Part shown: positions 44,642 through 55,034 of the stretch, in pieces
Position numbering within the stretch: position 1 is the stretch's first letter
Layout: each line of letters starts with the position of its first letter
NCBI GenBank assembly: GCA_001464835.1
Contig: LNDS01000011.1
Location: 1 to 64,000 of the forward strand
DNA from: Rhizobiales bacterium Ga0077525
Lineage (GTDB): Bacteria; Pseudomonadota; Alphaproteobacteria; Rhizobiales; Xanthobacteraceae
Reading direction: 5' to 3'
DNA length: 64,000 nt
The notes under the pieces: generated by a model
What the model was told of the DNA's origin: nothing
The model's database searches: none
The model's input: the letters and a program-made list of their open reading frames with translations, nothing else
Translations under genes and position numbers: made by a program

Positions 44642-45796
44642 TCAGCTTCCCGCCGCCTTCTCGCCGCTTGCAGCGGCGCCCGACGGGCGGGCATTGACCC
44701 GCGTACCGTTCGACAACAACAACTGCCCATCGGTCACGACCGTCTCGCCGCCGTTGAGACCGGAAGACACGACCGTCTCCAGCCCGACCTGGCGTTCCAC
44801 CGTGACCGGTTGCACCTTGGCCTTGCCGTCGGCGACGACGAACACAAAACTGCCGGTCTGGCTGACCTGGACGGCGGTCGATGGCACCACGATGGCGTCT
44901 TCGATGCGCAAGGTAACTTCCGCCGTCACCAAAGTGCCCGGCCACAAGACTTCGTCCTGGTTCGGCATGGTGGCGCGGACGGTCGCCATGCCGGTCACCG
45001 AGTCGACCGAGTTTTCGATCATCGACACCGTGCCCTCGGCGCGCTTGGCCTGCCCCGCCACCGTGACCTGGATGGTCGCCGATTCATTGGCGATGGCTTG
45101 GCGAATGGCCGGCAGGTTCTTCTGCGGAATGGCGAAGGAAACATAGACCGGCGCCAGCTGGATGATGGTGGCCATCGGCGTTGTATCGGCGGGACGCACG
45201 AAATTGCCGACCTTGAAGTTGGCGGCGCTGATACGGCCGGAAATTGGCGCGGCAATGGTGCAGAAGCTGCGTTGCGCCTTGAGGTTTTCCAGCAGGCCCG
45301 AACTGGACTTGATGGCGGCGCGGAAGACGTCGGACTGGGTCTTGGCGTTGTCGAGATTGGTCACCGGCGTGGCGTTCTTGGCAACCAGTTCGCTGTAGCG
45401 GTTAACGTCGCGCTCGGCGCCGGCAAGCTGCGCCTGATCGCGGGCCAACTGGCCTTCGGTGGTCTGGATTTGCGCGTCCATCACCCGGCAGTCGAGCGAG
45501 AACAGTTTTTCGCCCGCTTTGACGTGGGCGCCATCGGTGAAGTGAACATCGGTGATGGTGGTCTCGACCCGCGCTTTGAGCGCGACGCTGGCAATCGGCG
45601 TCACCGTGCCAAGCGCGTCGAGCCGCACCGGCACCTTCTTGCGTTCGGCCTTGCCGATTTCAACCGGCACGACACGGCCGCCGGCGCCTTGCGCGCGCGC
45701 GTCCGTTTTATCGGCCGGCCAAAGTCCACGGGCAAAAAACGCCAAGCCGACCAAGGCGAGTACCGCCGCCCCCCAAAGCCATTTTCTCTTCGACAT
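44642..45796 (-). CDS. RND periplasmic adaptor (membrane fusion protein)
   Basis: The 384-residue protein starts with a signal-anchor (WLWGAAVLALVGLAFFARGL, about 5-24), then the barrel-sandwich halves (VALKARVETTITDVHFTDGA, about 70-89 in parts VALKARVETTITD, VHFTDGAHVKAGE), an alpha-hairpin near 115-190, and a beta-barrel with VAGQAKRAEGTVSMIENSVD. It links the permease to an outer-membrane channel. No TolC gene adjoins, but one is at 60,618-62,027. It precedes the permease in an operon. Confidence 0.92.
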   Translation of the reverse strand: MSKRKWLWGAAVLALVGLAFFARGLWPADKTDARAQGAGGRVVPVEIGKAERKKVPVRLDALGTVTPIASVALKARVETTITDVHFTDGAHVKAGEKLFSLDCRVMDAQIQTTEGQLARDQAQLAGAERDVNRYSELVAKNATPVTNLDNAKTQSDVFRAAIKSSSGLLENLKAQRSFCTIAAPISGRISAANFKVGNFVRPADTTPMATIIQLAPVYVSFAIPQKNLPAIRQAIANESATIQVTVAGQAKRAEGTVSMIENSVDSVTGMATVRATMPNQDEVLWPGTLVTAEVTLRIEDAIVVPSTAVQVSQTGSFVFVVADGKAKVQPVTVERQVGLETVVSSGLNGGETVVTDGQLLLSNGTRVNARPSGAAASGEKAAGS

Positions 45797-46042
45797 GGTA
45801 TCTCTTTGGTCCGGGTGACGAGGCCTTGCCCGAACGTTCCCTCTTTTCGCAGTTTGCCATTAGACCAGGCCCCGCGTTAGCGGCACACCTAGCATATAAA
45901 CGGCCCTCATTGCACCTTCCTGCGCTGCCGAAATGACGAAGGGGTGCCTTTTCGACACAATCTGCTCTATGACACCGCTCTCGGCGCCCCGTTTTCGGCG
46001 TCGGAACCAAAAGCCAAATTTCGAGCCGGAAGCCGTCCCGCC

Positions 46043-46834
46043 ATGCGCATCGCCACCTGGAACGTCAATTCCATCCGCCAGCGCCTGGACAGTTTGCAGG
46101 CCTGGCTCAAAGAGCGCGAGCCGGACATCGTTTGCTTGCAGGAAATCAAATGCCAGGACGACGCCTTCCCGCGCGAGCCGTTGGAGGCGATGGGCTACAA
46201 TGTCGCAGTCCACGGTCAGAAGACGTTCAACGGCGTGGCGCTGCTGTCCAAGCTGCCGTTCGATGAAGTGGCCCCGGGCCTGATCGGCGACGACGCCAAC
46301 GTTCAGGCCCGTTTTCTCGAGGCGCTGGTCTCGACCAAGACCGGCGTGGTGCGGGTGGTGTGCCTCTATCTGCCCAACGGCAACCCGGCACCCGGCGACA
46401 AATATGACTACAAACTCAAATGGATGGACCGGCTTCTTGCATTTTCACGCGAGCGGATGAAACTGGAAGAGCCGTTCATTCTGGCCGGCGATTACAACGT
46501 CATCCCGACCCCCGCCGATGCCCGGCGGCCGGAAGTCTGGACCAATGACGCGCTGTTCCTGCCGCAGACCCGGGAGAAATTCCGCGCCCTGCTCAATCTC
46601 GGGCTGACGGACGCGATCCGCGCCGTCAGCGACGATGCCGGCCTGTACAGCTTCTGGGACTATCAGGCCGGCTCCTGGCAGAAGAACGACGGCATCAGAA
46701 TCGACCATTTGCTGCTGTCACCGCAGGCCGCCGACCGCCTTGTCGATGCCGGCATCGATAAGCACGTACGGTCCTGGGACAAGCCGTCCGACCACGTCCC
46801 GGTGTGGATCGATCTCGATATCGAGAAGCGCTGA
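46043..46834 (+). CDS. xth: Exodeoxyribonuclease III
   Basis: From the ATG at 46043 the protein has 263 residues and the AP-endonuclease fold: MRIATWNVNSIRQRL (about 1-15), CLQEIKCQDD (about 31-40, catalytic glutamate), AGDYNVIPTPAD (about 150-161) and SDHVPVWIDL (about 248-257). It nicks DNA at abasic sites and degrades 3' ends. An upstream in-frame extension to 45944 lacks family resemblance. It converges with the chemoreceptor gene. Confidence 0.95.
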   Translation: MRIATWNVNSIRQRLDSLQAWLKEREPDIVCLQEIKCQDDAFPREPLEAMGYNVAVHGQKTFNGVALLSKLPFDEVAPGLIGDDANVQARFLEALVSTKTGVVRVVCLYLPNGNPAPGDKYDYKLKWMDRLLAFSRERMKLEEPFILAGDYNVIPTPADARRPEVWTNDALFLPQTREKFRALLNLGLTDAIRAVSDDAGLYSFWDYQAGSWQKNDGIRIDHLLLSPQAADRLVDAGIDKHVRSWDKPSDHVPVWIDLDIEKR

Positions 46835-46846
46835 CGCCGCTATTCT

Positions 46847-48481
46847 TTAAGCGGCGCGCCGACCCAGTTTCGCCGCCGGGCCTCGCGTCGGCGGCAATGC
46901 GGTCGGCCGTCGCTCCGGCTCGTATTCCGGCTGCGCCTCAACCTGCTGCTGAACAGCGCTGTCGAAGCGGAAGAATGCCACACGCTCATCCATCGCCTGC
47001 GCCTGGAATTCGAGCGTCTTGGCAGTGGCGGCATTCTCTTCCACCAGAGCCGAGTTCTGCTGGGTCACTTCATCCATCTGGGTCAACGCCTTGTTGACCT
47101 GATCGATGCCGGTGGACTGCTCGTTGCTGGCATTGGCGATCTCGCCGACGATCGCCGCGACCTTTTTGATCGAGTCGACGATTTCACTGAGCGATACGCC
47201 GGCCTTGTTGACCAGTTCGACGCCGTCCCTGACCTGTCCGCTCGAATTGGTGATCAGATTGGTGATATCCTTGGCCGCCTGAGACGAGCGCTGCGCCAGG
47301 CTGCGGACTTCCGAAGCAACCACGGAAAAACCACGGCCGGCTTCACCGGCCCGCGCGGCTTCCACCGCGGCATTCAGCGCCAGCAAATTGGTCTGGCGCG
47401 CGATCTCGTCGATGACGCCGATGATGTCAGAAATCTTGCGCGACGATTCCTCGATTTTAGCCATCGCGGTCACGGCTTCGCTGACGACGCCGCCGCCGCG
47501 CTCGGCGACGTTGCTGGTCTCGATGGCAAAGGCGTTCGCCTGGCGCGCGTTTTCCGCGTTCTTGCGCACGATCGAGGAGATTTCCTCAAGCGAGGCCGAT
47601 GTTTCTTCCAGGCTCGCGGCCTGCTCCTCGGTGCGCTGCGATAGGTCGGTCGTGCTGGTGGAAATTTCCGCCGACGCGCTTGAGACCTCGCGGGTCGATA
47701 CCGAAATTCCTTGAATCACTTCGCGCATCCGCTCCACCATCGCCGTGACGGCGGCGCTGACGTGACCAACCTCGTCCTTGCGCCCGACGCCCGGTATGAC
47801 GACGCTCAGATTGCCGCCGGCGATTTCGGCCAGCGGATCAATCAGCGCGCGAAGTGGCCGGGTCAGCGACGACGCCAGCCAGACCGTGAGTGCGATGCCG
47901 GCAAGCAAAGTGATGCCGGCGAGGCCAGTCAACCGCATGCGGGAGTCGGCAGCCGCCAGTTCGGCACGCGAACGGAAATCATAACCATAGGCATTGGCGT
48001 TCTCGGCAACGACGTCGATCTCGGATGCCACCGCGCCCCCCTGCGCGATGACAAGCTGCGGCAGCGGCAACTCGGTCACGCCCTCCGCCGGCGGCTTGAG
48101 ATAGTTCATGCCGACCTTGTACCAGGCATCGACCATCGGGGTAATCTTGGCGATGTCGCCGACAAAACCTTCGGCTTTCGCCATGCGCTCGGTTACGATT
48201 TCGATATCCGAACGAAAGTCTTGCATCGCCTTGTCGATCGCCGCGAACTCGTCCGGGCGCGCCGCCTGCCGCAGCAGGATCGATTTTTCAACCGCATGCC
48301 GTGCTTTCGCAAAACTCAACTGGGCCGATCGCGAATGATTGATCGCCATCAAAGGCTCGTCGTAGAGCCGGACCCCCAGCGAACTTGCATCCGACACCTG
48401 TTTGATGCCGTAGCCCGCGAGACCCACGGCGAGGAGAACGACGGCAAGAAACGCCATCATCAGTTTATAGCGAATGGACAT
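46847..48481 (-). CDS. Methyl-accepting chemotaxis protein (4HB-type sensor)
   Basis: From the ATG at 48481 (544 residues; an in-frame TTG lies 21 bases earlier). A first helix [18 protein letters not shown] (about 8-25) and a second near 185-207 enclose a periplasmic four-helix-bundle sensor. A HAMP domain (about 208-262) follows, then the receptor signalling hairpin with the tip [20 protein letters not shown] (about 362-381, in parts [12 protein letters not shown] and AVEAARAGE). A ribosome site is within GGGGAACGGG. It starts 28 bases after the cupredoxin stop, so it is co-transcribed with the cupredoxin and peroxidase. Confidence 0.93.
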   Translation of the reverse strand: MSIRYKLMMAFLAVVLLAVGLAGYGIKQVSDASSLGVRLYDEPLMAINHSRSAQLSFAKARHAVEKSILLRQAARPDEFAAIDKAMQDFRSDIEIVTERMAKAEGFVGDIAKITPMVDAWYKVGMNYLKPPAEGVTELPLPQLVIAQGGAVASEIDVVAENANAYGYDFRSRAELAAADSRMRLTGLAGITLLAGIALTVWLASSLTRPLRALIDPLAEIAGGNLSVVIPGVGRKDEVGHVSAAVTAMVERMREVIQGISVSTREVSSASAEISTSTTDLSQRTEEQAASLEETSASLEEISSIVRKNAENARQANAFAIETSNVAERGGGVVSEAVTAMAKIEESSRKISDIIGVIDEIARQTNLLALNAAVEAARAGEAGRGFSVVASEVRSLAQRSSQAAKDITNLITNSSGQVRDGVELVNKAGVSLSEIVDSIKKVAAIVGEIANASNEQSTGIDQVNKALTQMDEVTQQNSALVEENAATAKTLEFQAQAMDERVAFFRFDSAVQQQVEAQPEYEPERRPTALPPTRGPAAKLGRRAA

Positions 48482-48508
48482 TGCCCGTTCCCCCAATATC
48501 AAATCCGG

Positions 48509-48832
48509 TTAATCGGTGACCTTCACGACCATTTTCATCGATGGGTGAATGGCGCAAATGACACGAACGTCGCCCGCGGCTTTAAACGTAACCGGGGTGA
48601 CCGTGCCGGGCTTGGCGGCGCCGACATTGAATTCATTGCCGGTCGTGGTCGACATCACGTTGTGAACAATGTTGTCGTCGTTGAGAAAATTGACCGGCTC
48701 GCCCTTCTTGACGGTGATTTCGGTTTGCGAAAACACCTTGCCCTTCTGGTTGATGGTCTTGTCGGCAGCAACGGCGGCAACGGCGGCGCCGGCTACGAAG
48801 GCGACGGCCATGGCAAATTTGAGCGTCTTCAT
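48509..48832 (-). CDS. Amicyanin/pseudoazurin-like cupredoxin
   Basis: A 107-residue protein, from the ATG at 48832 with GGAG eight bases upstream (a second ATG at 48838 is too close). A signal peptide (MKTLKFAMAVAFVAGAAVAA) precedes an 85-residue cupredoxin. Copper ligands fit the type 1 site: IVHN (H57), and CAIHPSMKM, giving C93, H96 and M99 or M101, similar to amicyanin CxxHPxM. It is a periplasmic one-electron carrier. It is 29 bases from the peroxidase stop and 27 from the chemoreceptor, so all three are probably one operon. Donor role to the peroxidase is inference. Confidence 0.87.
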   Translation of the reverse strand: MKTLKFAMAVAFVAGAAVAAVAADKTINQKGKVFSQTEITVKKGEPVNFLNDDNIVHNVMSTTTGNEFNVGAAKPGTVTPVTFKAAGDVRVICAIHPSMKMVVKVTD

Positions 48833-48861
48833 CGTCATCTCTCCTCTAAGGAATTTAAGTT

Positions 48862-49944
48862 CTAGCGTGGCAAATTCGGCACAACCGTCGGATCGACGTC
48901 GCTGTCGAGGGTTTTCAGGAAGGCGACCAGATCGGCCTTTTCCTGCTTGGTGAGCTTGAGCGGCACTATTGCGTCGGAGCGGCTTTCGCGCGAGATGCCG
49001 CCATGGTCATAATGCTCGATAACGTCTTCGATCGTGGCCACCGAACCGTCATGCATGTAAGGGCCGCGCGCGGAAATCTCGCGCAAGCCCGGCGTCTTGA
49101 AGGCATGCTGCGCCTTGATGACGCCCTTGAGGAACTTGCCGCGGCCGATGTCGTCGCTTGGCAACCCGATGTCATGGAAGCTGTCGTCGGTGAAATTCCA
49201 GCCGCTATGACAGGCGCTGCATTGCGCCTTTGTGTTGAACACGGTGAAGCCGCGCTTGGCGTCTTCGGATATCGCCTTCTCGTTGCCTTCGATCCAGGCG
49301 TCGAACGGCGCAATTCCGGAGACGATGGTGCGTTCGTAAGTCGCGATCGCCTTGGCGATCGAATCGGCGGCAATGGCCTTGCCTGGGAACGCCGCCTCGA
49401 ACAACGGCTTGTATTCGGGAATGCCGTTCAGGCGCTTCAGCAACTTGTCGAGCGGCATGTTCATTTCAACATCCGCCTGAATAGGACCGAGCGCCTGCTC
49501 TTCGAGCGTCTCGGCGCGGCCGTCCCACATGAAAATCTGGCCATAAGCGGCGTTGATGATGGTCGGCGAGCGGCGGCCGAGGGCCTTCATTTCATTGCCG
49601 ACGCCTTTGGGCAGGCCGTCGCCAAAGCCGAAGCCGGGGCTGTGACAGGACGCGCAGGACTGCACATTGGCGGCAGACAGGCGCGTATCGAAATAAAGTT
49701 TCTTGCCGAGCGAGGCTTTCGCGGCTGTGTAGGGATTGTCCTTCGGGAAGGTGATGGTCTTGGGACGGCGATACTCGTCCCGCATCTTTTCAAGCGACGC
49801 GGTTGGCGCCTGAACGACATTGACGACGGTTGCCTGTCCGACGACGGCTTGCGCCAGCGCCATACTGGAACTGTGTCCCGTTGCCGCAACGACAAGCACG
49901 ATAACGGCGACAGCTTGTGCCGGCACACTCATGAACATGCGCAT
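48862..49944 (-). CDS. Di-haem cytochrome c peroxidase / MauG-family protein
   Basis: The 360-residue protein has a signal peptide (AVAVIVLVVAATGHSSSMALA) and two CxxCH haem sites, QSCASCHSPGF (C97-H101) and QCSACHSGWN (C242-H246). It also has FMWDGRAETLEEQ near 138-150 and the C-terminal YMHDGSVATIEDVIEHYDHG (about 303-322, parts YMHDGSVATIEDV and IEHYDHG). The family either reduces hydrogen peroxide in the periplasm or, as MauG, modifies partner proteins. It is first in a cluster with a cupredoxin and a chemoreceptor. Confidence 0.92.
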   Translation of the reverse strand: MRMFMSVPAQAVAVIVLVVAATGHSSSMALAQAVVGQATVVNVVQAPTASLEKMRDEYRRPKTITFPKDNPYTAAKASLGKKLYFDTRLSAANVQSCASCHSPGFGFGDGLPKGVGNEMKALGRRSPTIINAAYGQIFMWDGRAETLEEQALGPIQADVEMNMPLDKLLKRLNGIPEYKPLFEAAFPGKAIAADSIAKAIATYERTIVSGIAPFDAWIEGNEKAISEDAKRGFTVFNTKAQCSACHSGWNFTDDSFHDIGLPSDDIGRGKFLKGVIKAQHAFKTPGLREISARGPYMHDGSVATIEDVIEHYDHGGISRESRSDAIVPLKLTKQEKADLVAFLKTLDSDVDPTVVPNLPR

Positions 49945-50029
49945 CGATGCAGCCCCTCGTTACATCGCGGCCCGCACAAGAATCGCGGCGCGACTGGCGA
50001 TATTGCGATGCATGATGACGGCGAGACAT

Positions 50030-50051
50030 CACGAAATGCTTGAATTTCGTG
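50030..50051. promoter_or_regulatory. Inverted repeat upstream of the peroxidase gene
   Basis: The sequence cacgaaat-gcttga-atttcgtg has eight-base perfect arms and a six-base spacer, lying about 85 bases upstream of the peroxidase start on the minus strand. It could be an operator for a dimeric regulator of the peroxidase-cupredoxin-receptor operon. No regulator gene is adjacent. Confidence 0.4.
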
Positions 50052-50093
50052 CTTATCGAGTATGAGGCAGCATTTTAATAAAACTGTTTATGA

Positions 50094-50140
50094 ATTCGCC
50101 TTTTGCGCGATATCGACGGTATTACGCGCCAAAGGCGAAT
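50094..50140 (-). terminator. Inverted repeat behind the second chemoreceptor, possible terminator
   Basis: The arms attcgccttt and aaaggcgaat (ten bases) with an inner cgcgc pairing form a long stem ten bases beyond the receptor's stop. No U-run follows, so it is only a possible terminator or a processing signal. Confidence 0.4.
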
Positions 50141-50149
50141 TAGTCGGAA

Positions 50150-52084
50150 TCAGGCCGCCGCTGCGCGCCGGTTGCTGTCATGCGACGGCCCGGCCGAAAG
50201 CGCGACCGGCGCATGGGAGGCCGGTGCTGACGCCCGATGACCGTCGGCGTCGCCGGCAATGCGGAAGTAAGCGATCTGATGGTCCATCGCCTTGGCCTGG
50301 TTCTCCAGCACCTTGGCGGTCGCCGCATTTTCTTCGACCAGCGCCGAGTTCTGCTGCGTGACGTCGTCCATTTGCGACAACGCCTTGTTGATCTCTTCGA
50401 TGCCGGTCGCCTGCTCGGTGCTGGCATTGGCGATTTCGGCCACCACGGTCACGACTTTCCTGATCGAGTCGACGATTTCGTTGAGCGATACGCCGGCGCG
50501 GCTGACAAGCTCAACGCCGTTTTTGACCTGGCCGTTCGACGTCGTGATCAAAATATTGATGTCTTTGGCCGCCTGCGACGAGCGCTGGGCCAGGCTGCGC
50601 ACCTCGGAAGCGACGACGGCGAAACCGCGCCCGGCTTCGCCGGCCCGCGCCGCTTCGACCGCGGCGTTGAGCGCGAGCAGATTGGTCTGCCGCGCGATCT
50701 CGTCGATGACGCCGATGATCTCGGAGATGTTGCGCGAGGAGTCTTCGATCTTGGCCATGGCGGCGACCGCTTGCGCGACGACGATGCCGCCGCGGCCGGC
50801 GACCTCTTGCGTGGCGCTGGCGGATTCGCTCGCCAACTGGGCGTTCTCTGCGTTCTTGCGCACCGTCGCCGACAATTCCTCCATCGCCGCCGACGTTTCC
50901 TCGAGCGAGGCGGCCTGCTCCTCGGTGCGTTGCGACAGGTCGGTGGTGCTGGTCGAGATTTCGGCCGATGCGTTGGTGACTTCGCGTCCCGATGAGCGTA
51001 TCTCGCCGAGCGTGGCGCTGACGCGGACCGCCATTTCATCGACCGCGACCGCCATGTCGCCGATCTCGTCCTTGCGGCGGCGCCACGGCACCGAAATATT
51101 GAAATCGCCCCCGGCGAGCTTCTGCAATTCCCCGGCCATGCCGATGATCGGCCGGATGATGGCGCGCGCGTTGAAGAATGAGAAAACAGCGGCGAAGATG
51201 ACCGTAACCAGAATAACGGCCTGCATCAGCCACTCAGCCTGGGCGCGCGCTTGCGTTGCGGCGGCGTGCGCCGCGCTGTCGATTTTATCGATGCCGGCAT
51301 CGAGCGCCTCGATTTCCGGCTCCATTTTGGCGTAGCCGTCCGACATCCGGACCTGCGCGTCGGTGACGATTTTCATGCCGCTCATATAAGCGGCGAAGTC
51401 GCGCTGATACGCACCAAGCTTGGCGAGAATGTCGGCCTGGGCGGGCGCGGGTATGGCGGACGCCTCTACGGTGGCGGCAAAACTCTTCGCTGCCTTCATC
51501 ATTTCGTCGCCGTATCGGGCGGCGCGACGCAGCATGAAATCCTTCTCATGGCGCCGCATGGTCAGCATGCCGGCTGTCGCCGACGGTTCCTTGACCTTCA
51601 CCAGTTCGGTTTCGATGGCATGCACCGAGGCGCGCAACGCGCCTTCCAGGCCGGCGTTTTCATTGAGACCGAGGAGCTGTGCCGCGTTGACAAGCGCGGC
51701 GAAATTTTTGACATAGGCGTCGAAGCCGGCGCGCACGGCATCGACGACGCCCACCATCTCGGCCTGCCCGGCCGCCGTCAGTCGTTGTTTGAGTTCGTCG
51801 AGTTCGGCCTTGGCCGCAACCGAAATATCGCCGTGGCTCTTGGCGTATTTGTCGTCCTTGCGCAGCAGGAAGTCCTTTTCGGCGCGGCGCGCCCGCAGCA
51901 ACTTGTTGTCGATATCCTTGGTCAGGTTGCGCGCCGTCGCGGCGTCATCGGAGATTTTCTGGTAGCGCGCCGTCGTCGAAACACCCGCCACGTAAATGCC
52001 ACCGGTCAGCAGCAGGCCGAGAATGCCGACCGCGCCAATGGCGAAAATCTTGTGGCTAAGACGGATCCGAAACGTAAAGGCCAT
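50150..52084 (-). CDS. Methyl-accepting chemotaxis protein with HBM sensor domain
   Basis: From the ATG at 52084 the protein has 644 residues. The periplasmic part (about 38-285) has a helical-bimodular layout with the motif repeated twice: [16 protein letters not shown] near 64-79 and [16 protein letters not shown] near 174-189. This duplicated EKDFxLR is typical of HBM domains such as in McpS, which binds TCA-cycle acids and acetate. A HAMP and the signalling hairpin with [20 protein letters not shown] follow. It lies 205 bases upstream of the peroxidase gene on the same strand. Ligand not proven. Confidence 0.92.
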   Translation of the reverse strand: MAFTFRIRLSHKIFAIGAVGILGLLLTGGIYVAGVSTTARYQKISDDAATARNLTKDIDNKLLRARRAEKDFLLRKDDKYAKSHGDISVAAKAELDELKQRLTAAGQAEMVGVVDAVRAGFDAYVKNFAALVNAAQLLGLNENAGLEGALRASVHAIETELVKVKEPSATAGMLTMRRHEKDFMLRRAARYGDEMMKAAKSFAATVEASAIPAPAQADILAKLGAYQRDFAAYMSGMKIVTDAQVRMSDGYAKMEPEIEALDAGIDKIDSAAHAAATQARAQAEWLMQAVILVTVIFAAVFSFFNARAIIRPIIGMAGELQKLAGGDFNISVPWRRRKDEIGDMAVAVDEMAVRVSATLGEIRSSGREVTNASAEISTSTTDLSQRTEEQAASLEETSAAMEELSATVRKNAENAQLASESASATQEVAGRGGIVVAQAVAAMAKIEDSSRNISEIIGVIDEIARQTNLLALNAAVEAARAGEAGRGFAVVASEVRSLAQRSSQAAKDINILITTSNGQVKNGVELVSRAGVSLNEIVDSIRKVVTVVAEIANASTEQATGIEEINKALSQMDDVTQQNSALVEENAATAKVLENQAKAMDHQIAYFRIAGDADGHRASAPASHAPVALSAGPSHDSNRRAAAA

Positions 52085-52229
52085 GGCCGGCAACCTCCAA
52101 TGAACGCACGCGGGCGCCTTCTTGGAAGCGCGGCCCTGGCGTTTGATGGAACCAGCCTAGTTGGCAATAATTAGAGAAATCTCCAGAACCACGACATCGT
52201 AGTGTGGCAATCCAGATTGTCATGCCGCG

Positions 52230-53048
52230 CTATTCGCGGCGCGTCTCAAGCCAGCGCTTGAGGTAAACCAGCGCGAGCGCGCGTTCGTCCTCGGTCGACT
52301 GCTGGTAGGCTGAGTCATACAGCTTTTCGACCCAGGCGAGATCGGTGGTGCGCGCCGAGTCCTTGGCGAGTGTCAACCACATCAGCCCGCGCGCCGCCTG
52401 GCGCGGCACATGATCGCCGGCAAACAGCATGGCGCCCAGCATGGCCTGCGCCTGGCACTGGCCCTTCTGCGCCGAGAGGCCGAACCAGCGCAAAGCTGTG
52501 CGCGGATCGAGCGGCGCGCCGTTGCCCTTGAGGTAAAGCTGCGCCAGATAATACTGCGCATCGGGATCGCGGAAATACGACGCCGCGTAGTCGAACATCT
52601 GCCGCGCCCGCTCGGGGTCCGCTTTGACCCGCGTGTTGGGGATGCCGTCGAGGTAATAGTGGCCGAGAGCGACGAAGGCATTGGCGACAAAGCGCGACTG
52701 CGGCGCGTCCGGATTGTCTTCGGCATGGCTGTCGGCAATGCGGCGGAAGTAATCGAAGGCCTTGAGGTCGTTCTGGGCGACGCCGTCGCCGGCGGCATAC
52801 ATGCGGCCGAGTTTCCATTGCGCCAGCGCATGCCCCTTCTCGGCGGCATATTCGAGCGAACTCAGCGCCTTGATCTTCTCGCCGGTCTTGAGCCATTGCG
52901 CGCCGGACCGGAACGCCTCCATCGGCGTCAGCGCCGGGGCCGAAGCCATGGCGCTGTCCGACTTGGTGCCGTCGAAGGCAAAAGACGGCGTGGCCCACAT
53001 GGCCACGCCGAAAAACGCCACCCGCAACAGGGTCTCAGGTATCCGCAT
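52230..53048 (-). CDS. Exported Sel1/TPR-repeat protein
   Basis: From the ATG at 53048 (272 residues), which overlaps the end of ilvD by 14 bases. A signal peptide (VAFFGVAMWATPSFA) is followed by Sel1-like repeats: LAQWKLGRMYAAGDGVAQND (about 74-93), VALGHYYLDGIPNT, YYLAQLYLKGNGAPLDPRT (about 160-178) and AMLGAMLFAGDHVPRQ. Sel1 repeats form superhelical scaffolds for protein interaction. The upstream extension in this frame is not coding. Partner unknown. Confidence 0.8.
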   Translation of the reverse strand: MRIPETLLRVAFFGVAMWATPSFAFDGTKSDSAMASAPALTPMEAFRSGAQWLKTGEKIKALSSLEYAAEKGHALAQWKLGRMYAAGDGVAQNDLKAFDYFRRIADSHAEDNPDAPQSRFVANAFVALGHYYLDGIPNTRVKADPERARQMFDYAASYFRDPDAQYYLAQLYLKGNGAPLDPRTALRWFGLSAQKGQCQAQAMLGAMLFAGDHVPRQAARGLMWLTLAKDSARTTDLAWVEKLYDSAYQQSTEDERALALVYLKRWLETRRE

Positions 53049-54759
53049 AACAATGCTTCTCTGCCGCGCCGCCCGGATGGGTGACCGCGCCATCGACGGC
53101 CGGACCCACTTGCTGCGCGTATTTCCAAAGGTAGCCGGACGACGCCTCGCTCTCGCGCGGCTTCCACGCCGCGTGACGCTTGGCCATTTCGTCGTCGGAG
53201 ATCTGAACGTCGATGGTGCCGTTGACGGCATCGATGACGATGATATCGCCGTCCTTGACCAGGCCTATCGGGCCGCCGAGCGCTGCTTCCGGGCCGACAT
53301 GGCCGATGCAGAAGCCGCGGGTAGCGCCGGAGAAGCGGCCGTCGGTGATCAAGGCAACCTTGTCGCCCATGCCCTGGCCGTAAAGTGCTGCCGTGGTCGA
53401 CAGCATTTCGCGCATGCCGGGGCCGCCCTTGGGCCCTTCGTAACGGATGACGAGAACCTCGCCTTCCTTGTATTTCTTGTTGCGCACCGCCTCGAAGCAG
53501 GCTTCCTCGCCGTCGAAGCAACGCGCCGGTCCGGTGAACTTCTGGTTCGCCATGCCGGCGACCTTCACGATGGCGCCGTCGGGAGCGAGGTTGCCCTTGA
53601 GGCCGACCACGCCGCCGGTCTTGGTCAACGGCTCGGCCGCCGAGCGCACGACATCCTGGTCCGGATTCCATTTCACGGACTTCAGGTTCTCGGCAATGGT
53701 ACGCCCAGTTACTGTCATGCAATCGCCGTGCAGATATCCGTGGTCGAGCAATGTCTTCATCAGAAGCGGGATGCCGCCAACCTCGAACATATCCTTGGCG
53801 ACATAACGGCCGCCCGGTTTCAAATCTGCGATATACGGTGTCTTTTTGAAGATTTCGGCGACGTCGAATAGGGTGAATTCGATGCCGCATTCATGCGCGA
53901 TCGCCGGCAGATGCAGCGCCGCATTGGTCGAGCCGCCCGAGGCGGCGACGACGGCAGCGGCGTTTTCCAGCGCCTTGCGGGTGACGATGTCGCGCGGGCG
54001 GATGTTCTTGGCGATCAGTTCCATGATCTTCTCGCCGGCCAGCATGCAGAATTTGTCGCGGATTTCGTAAGGCGCCGGCGCGCCGGCCGAATACGGCAAA
54101 GCCAAGCCGATGGCTTCCGAGACTGTCGCCATGGTGTTGGCGGTAAACTGGGCGCCGCAGGCGCCGGCCGACGGACAGGCGACCTGTTCCATTTCGTCGA
54201 GGTCTTCGTCCGACAGCGAGCCTACCGAATTGCGGCCGACCGCCTCGAACATATCCTGTACGGTGATCTGCTTGCCCTTGTAGGTGCCGGGCAGGATCGA
54301 GCCGCCATAGATGAAGATCGACGGCACGTTGAGCCGCACCATGGCCATCATCATGCCGGGCAGCGACTTGTCGCAGCCGGCCAAGCCGACAATGGCGTCA
54401 TAGGCGTGGCCGCGCATGGTCAGTTCGACCGAGTCGGCGATGACCTCGCGCGACGGCAGCGAGGCGTACATGCCGGCATGGCCCATGGCGATGCCGTCGG
54501 TGACGCTGATGGTGCAGAATTCGCGCGGCGTGCCGTTGGCCGAGGCGACGCCCTTTTTCACGGCCTGCGCCTGGCGCATCAGCGAAATGTTGCACGGGGC
54601 GGCCTCGTTCCAGCACGAGGCGACGCCGACGAAGGGCTGGTGGATTTGGGCCTTGGTCAGGCCCATGGCGTAATAATAGGAGCGGTGCGGCGCGCGTGAC
54701 GGGCCTTCGGTCACGTGGCGGCTGGGCAGTTTCGACTTGAGATCGGTCTTCGCGTCCAT
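53035..54759 (-). CDS. ilvD: Dihydroxy-acid dehydratase
   Basis: The 574-residue enzyme makes 2-keto acids for valine, isoleucine and pantothenate synthesis. It has the Fe-S cysteines [12 protein letters not shown] (about 44-56), [11 protein letters not shown] (about 126-136) and [16 protein letters not shown] (about 194-209), and the C-terminal [15 protein letters not shown]. Length is normal. The next gene's start overlaps its end. It diverges from the DNA glycosylase gene. Confidence 0.96.
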   Translation of the reverse strand: MDAKTDLKSKLPSRHVTEGPSRAPHRSYYYAMGLTKAQIHQPFVGVASCWNEAAPCNISLMRQAQAVKKGVASANGTPREFCTISVTDGIAMGHAGMYASLPSREVIADSVELTMRGHAYDAIVGLAGCDKSLPGMMMAMVRLNVPSIFIYGGSILPGTYKGKQITVQDMFEAVGRNSVGSLSDEDLDEMEQVACPSAGACGAQFTANTMATVSEAIGLALPYSAGAPAPYEIRDKFCMLAGEKIMELIAKNIRPRDIVTRKALENAAAVVAASGGSTNAALHLPAIAHECGIEFTLFDVAEIFKKTPYIADLKPGGRYVAKDMFEVGGIPLLMKTLLDHGYLHGDCMTVTGRTIAENLKSVKWNPDQDVVRSAAEPLTKTGGVVGLKGNLAPDGAIVKVAGMANQKFTGPARCFDGEEACFEAVRNKKYKEGEVLVIRYEGPKGGPGMREMLSTTAALYGQGMGDKVALITDGRFSGATRGFCIGHVGPEAALGGPIGLVKDGDIIVIDAVNGTIDVQISDDEMAKRHAAWKPRESEASSGYLWKYAQQVGPAVDGAVTHPGGAAEKHCYADT

Positions 54760-55034
54760 CGTACTCTTGGGCCCCCCGCCCTATTCCCAGCGCCGTCAGT
54801 GCGACCCCGGCTTTGATAAAAAAGCGAAGGTCCCTGATCCTCTCAAAACCCGGAGAAAAACATCCTCCGGACAAGCGGAAAACCAGAACTCCCGCAACGG
54901 TTTGCACCGCCACTTTGGAAGCCTTCGATGTCGGCGCAGGGTATGGCCAAATCGCGGCATGGCGAGCCATGATGCATCCCAATCGCTTAATTGTTCCTCA
55001 CCTGTTGCACGCATGTCACAGAGTCGTCGCCGGA

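Noticed and set aside
43109-45880. A 923-codon plus-strand frame opposite the RND operon
   Set aside because: Composition is histidine/arginine/aspartate-rich low-complexity and it mirrors the permease and adaptor codons; no domain is seen.
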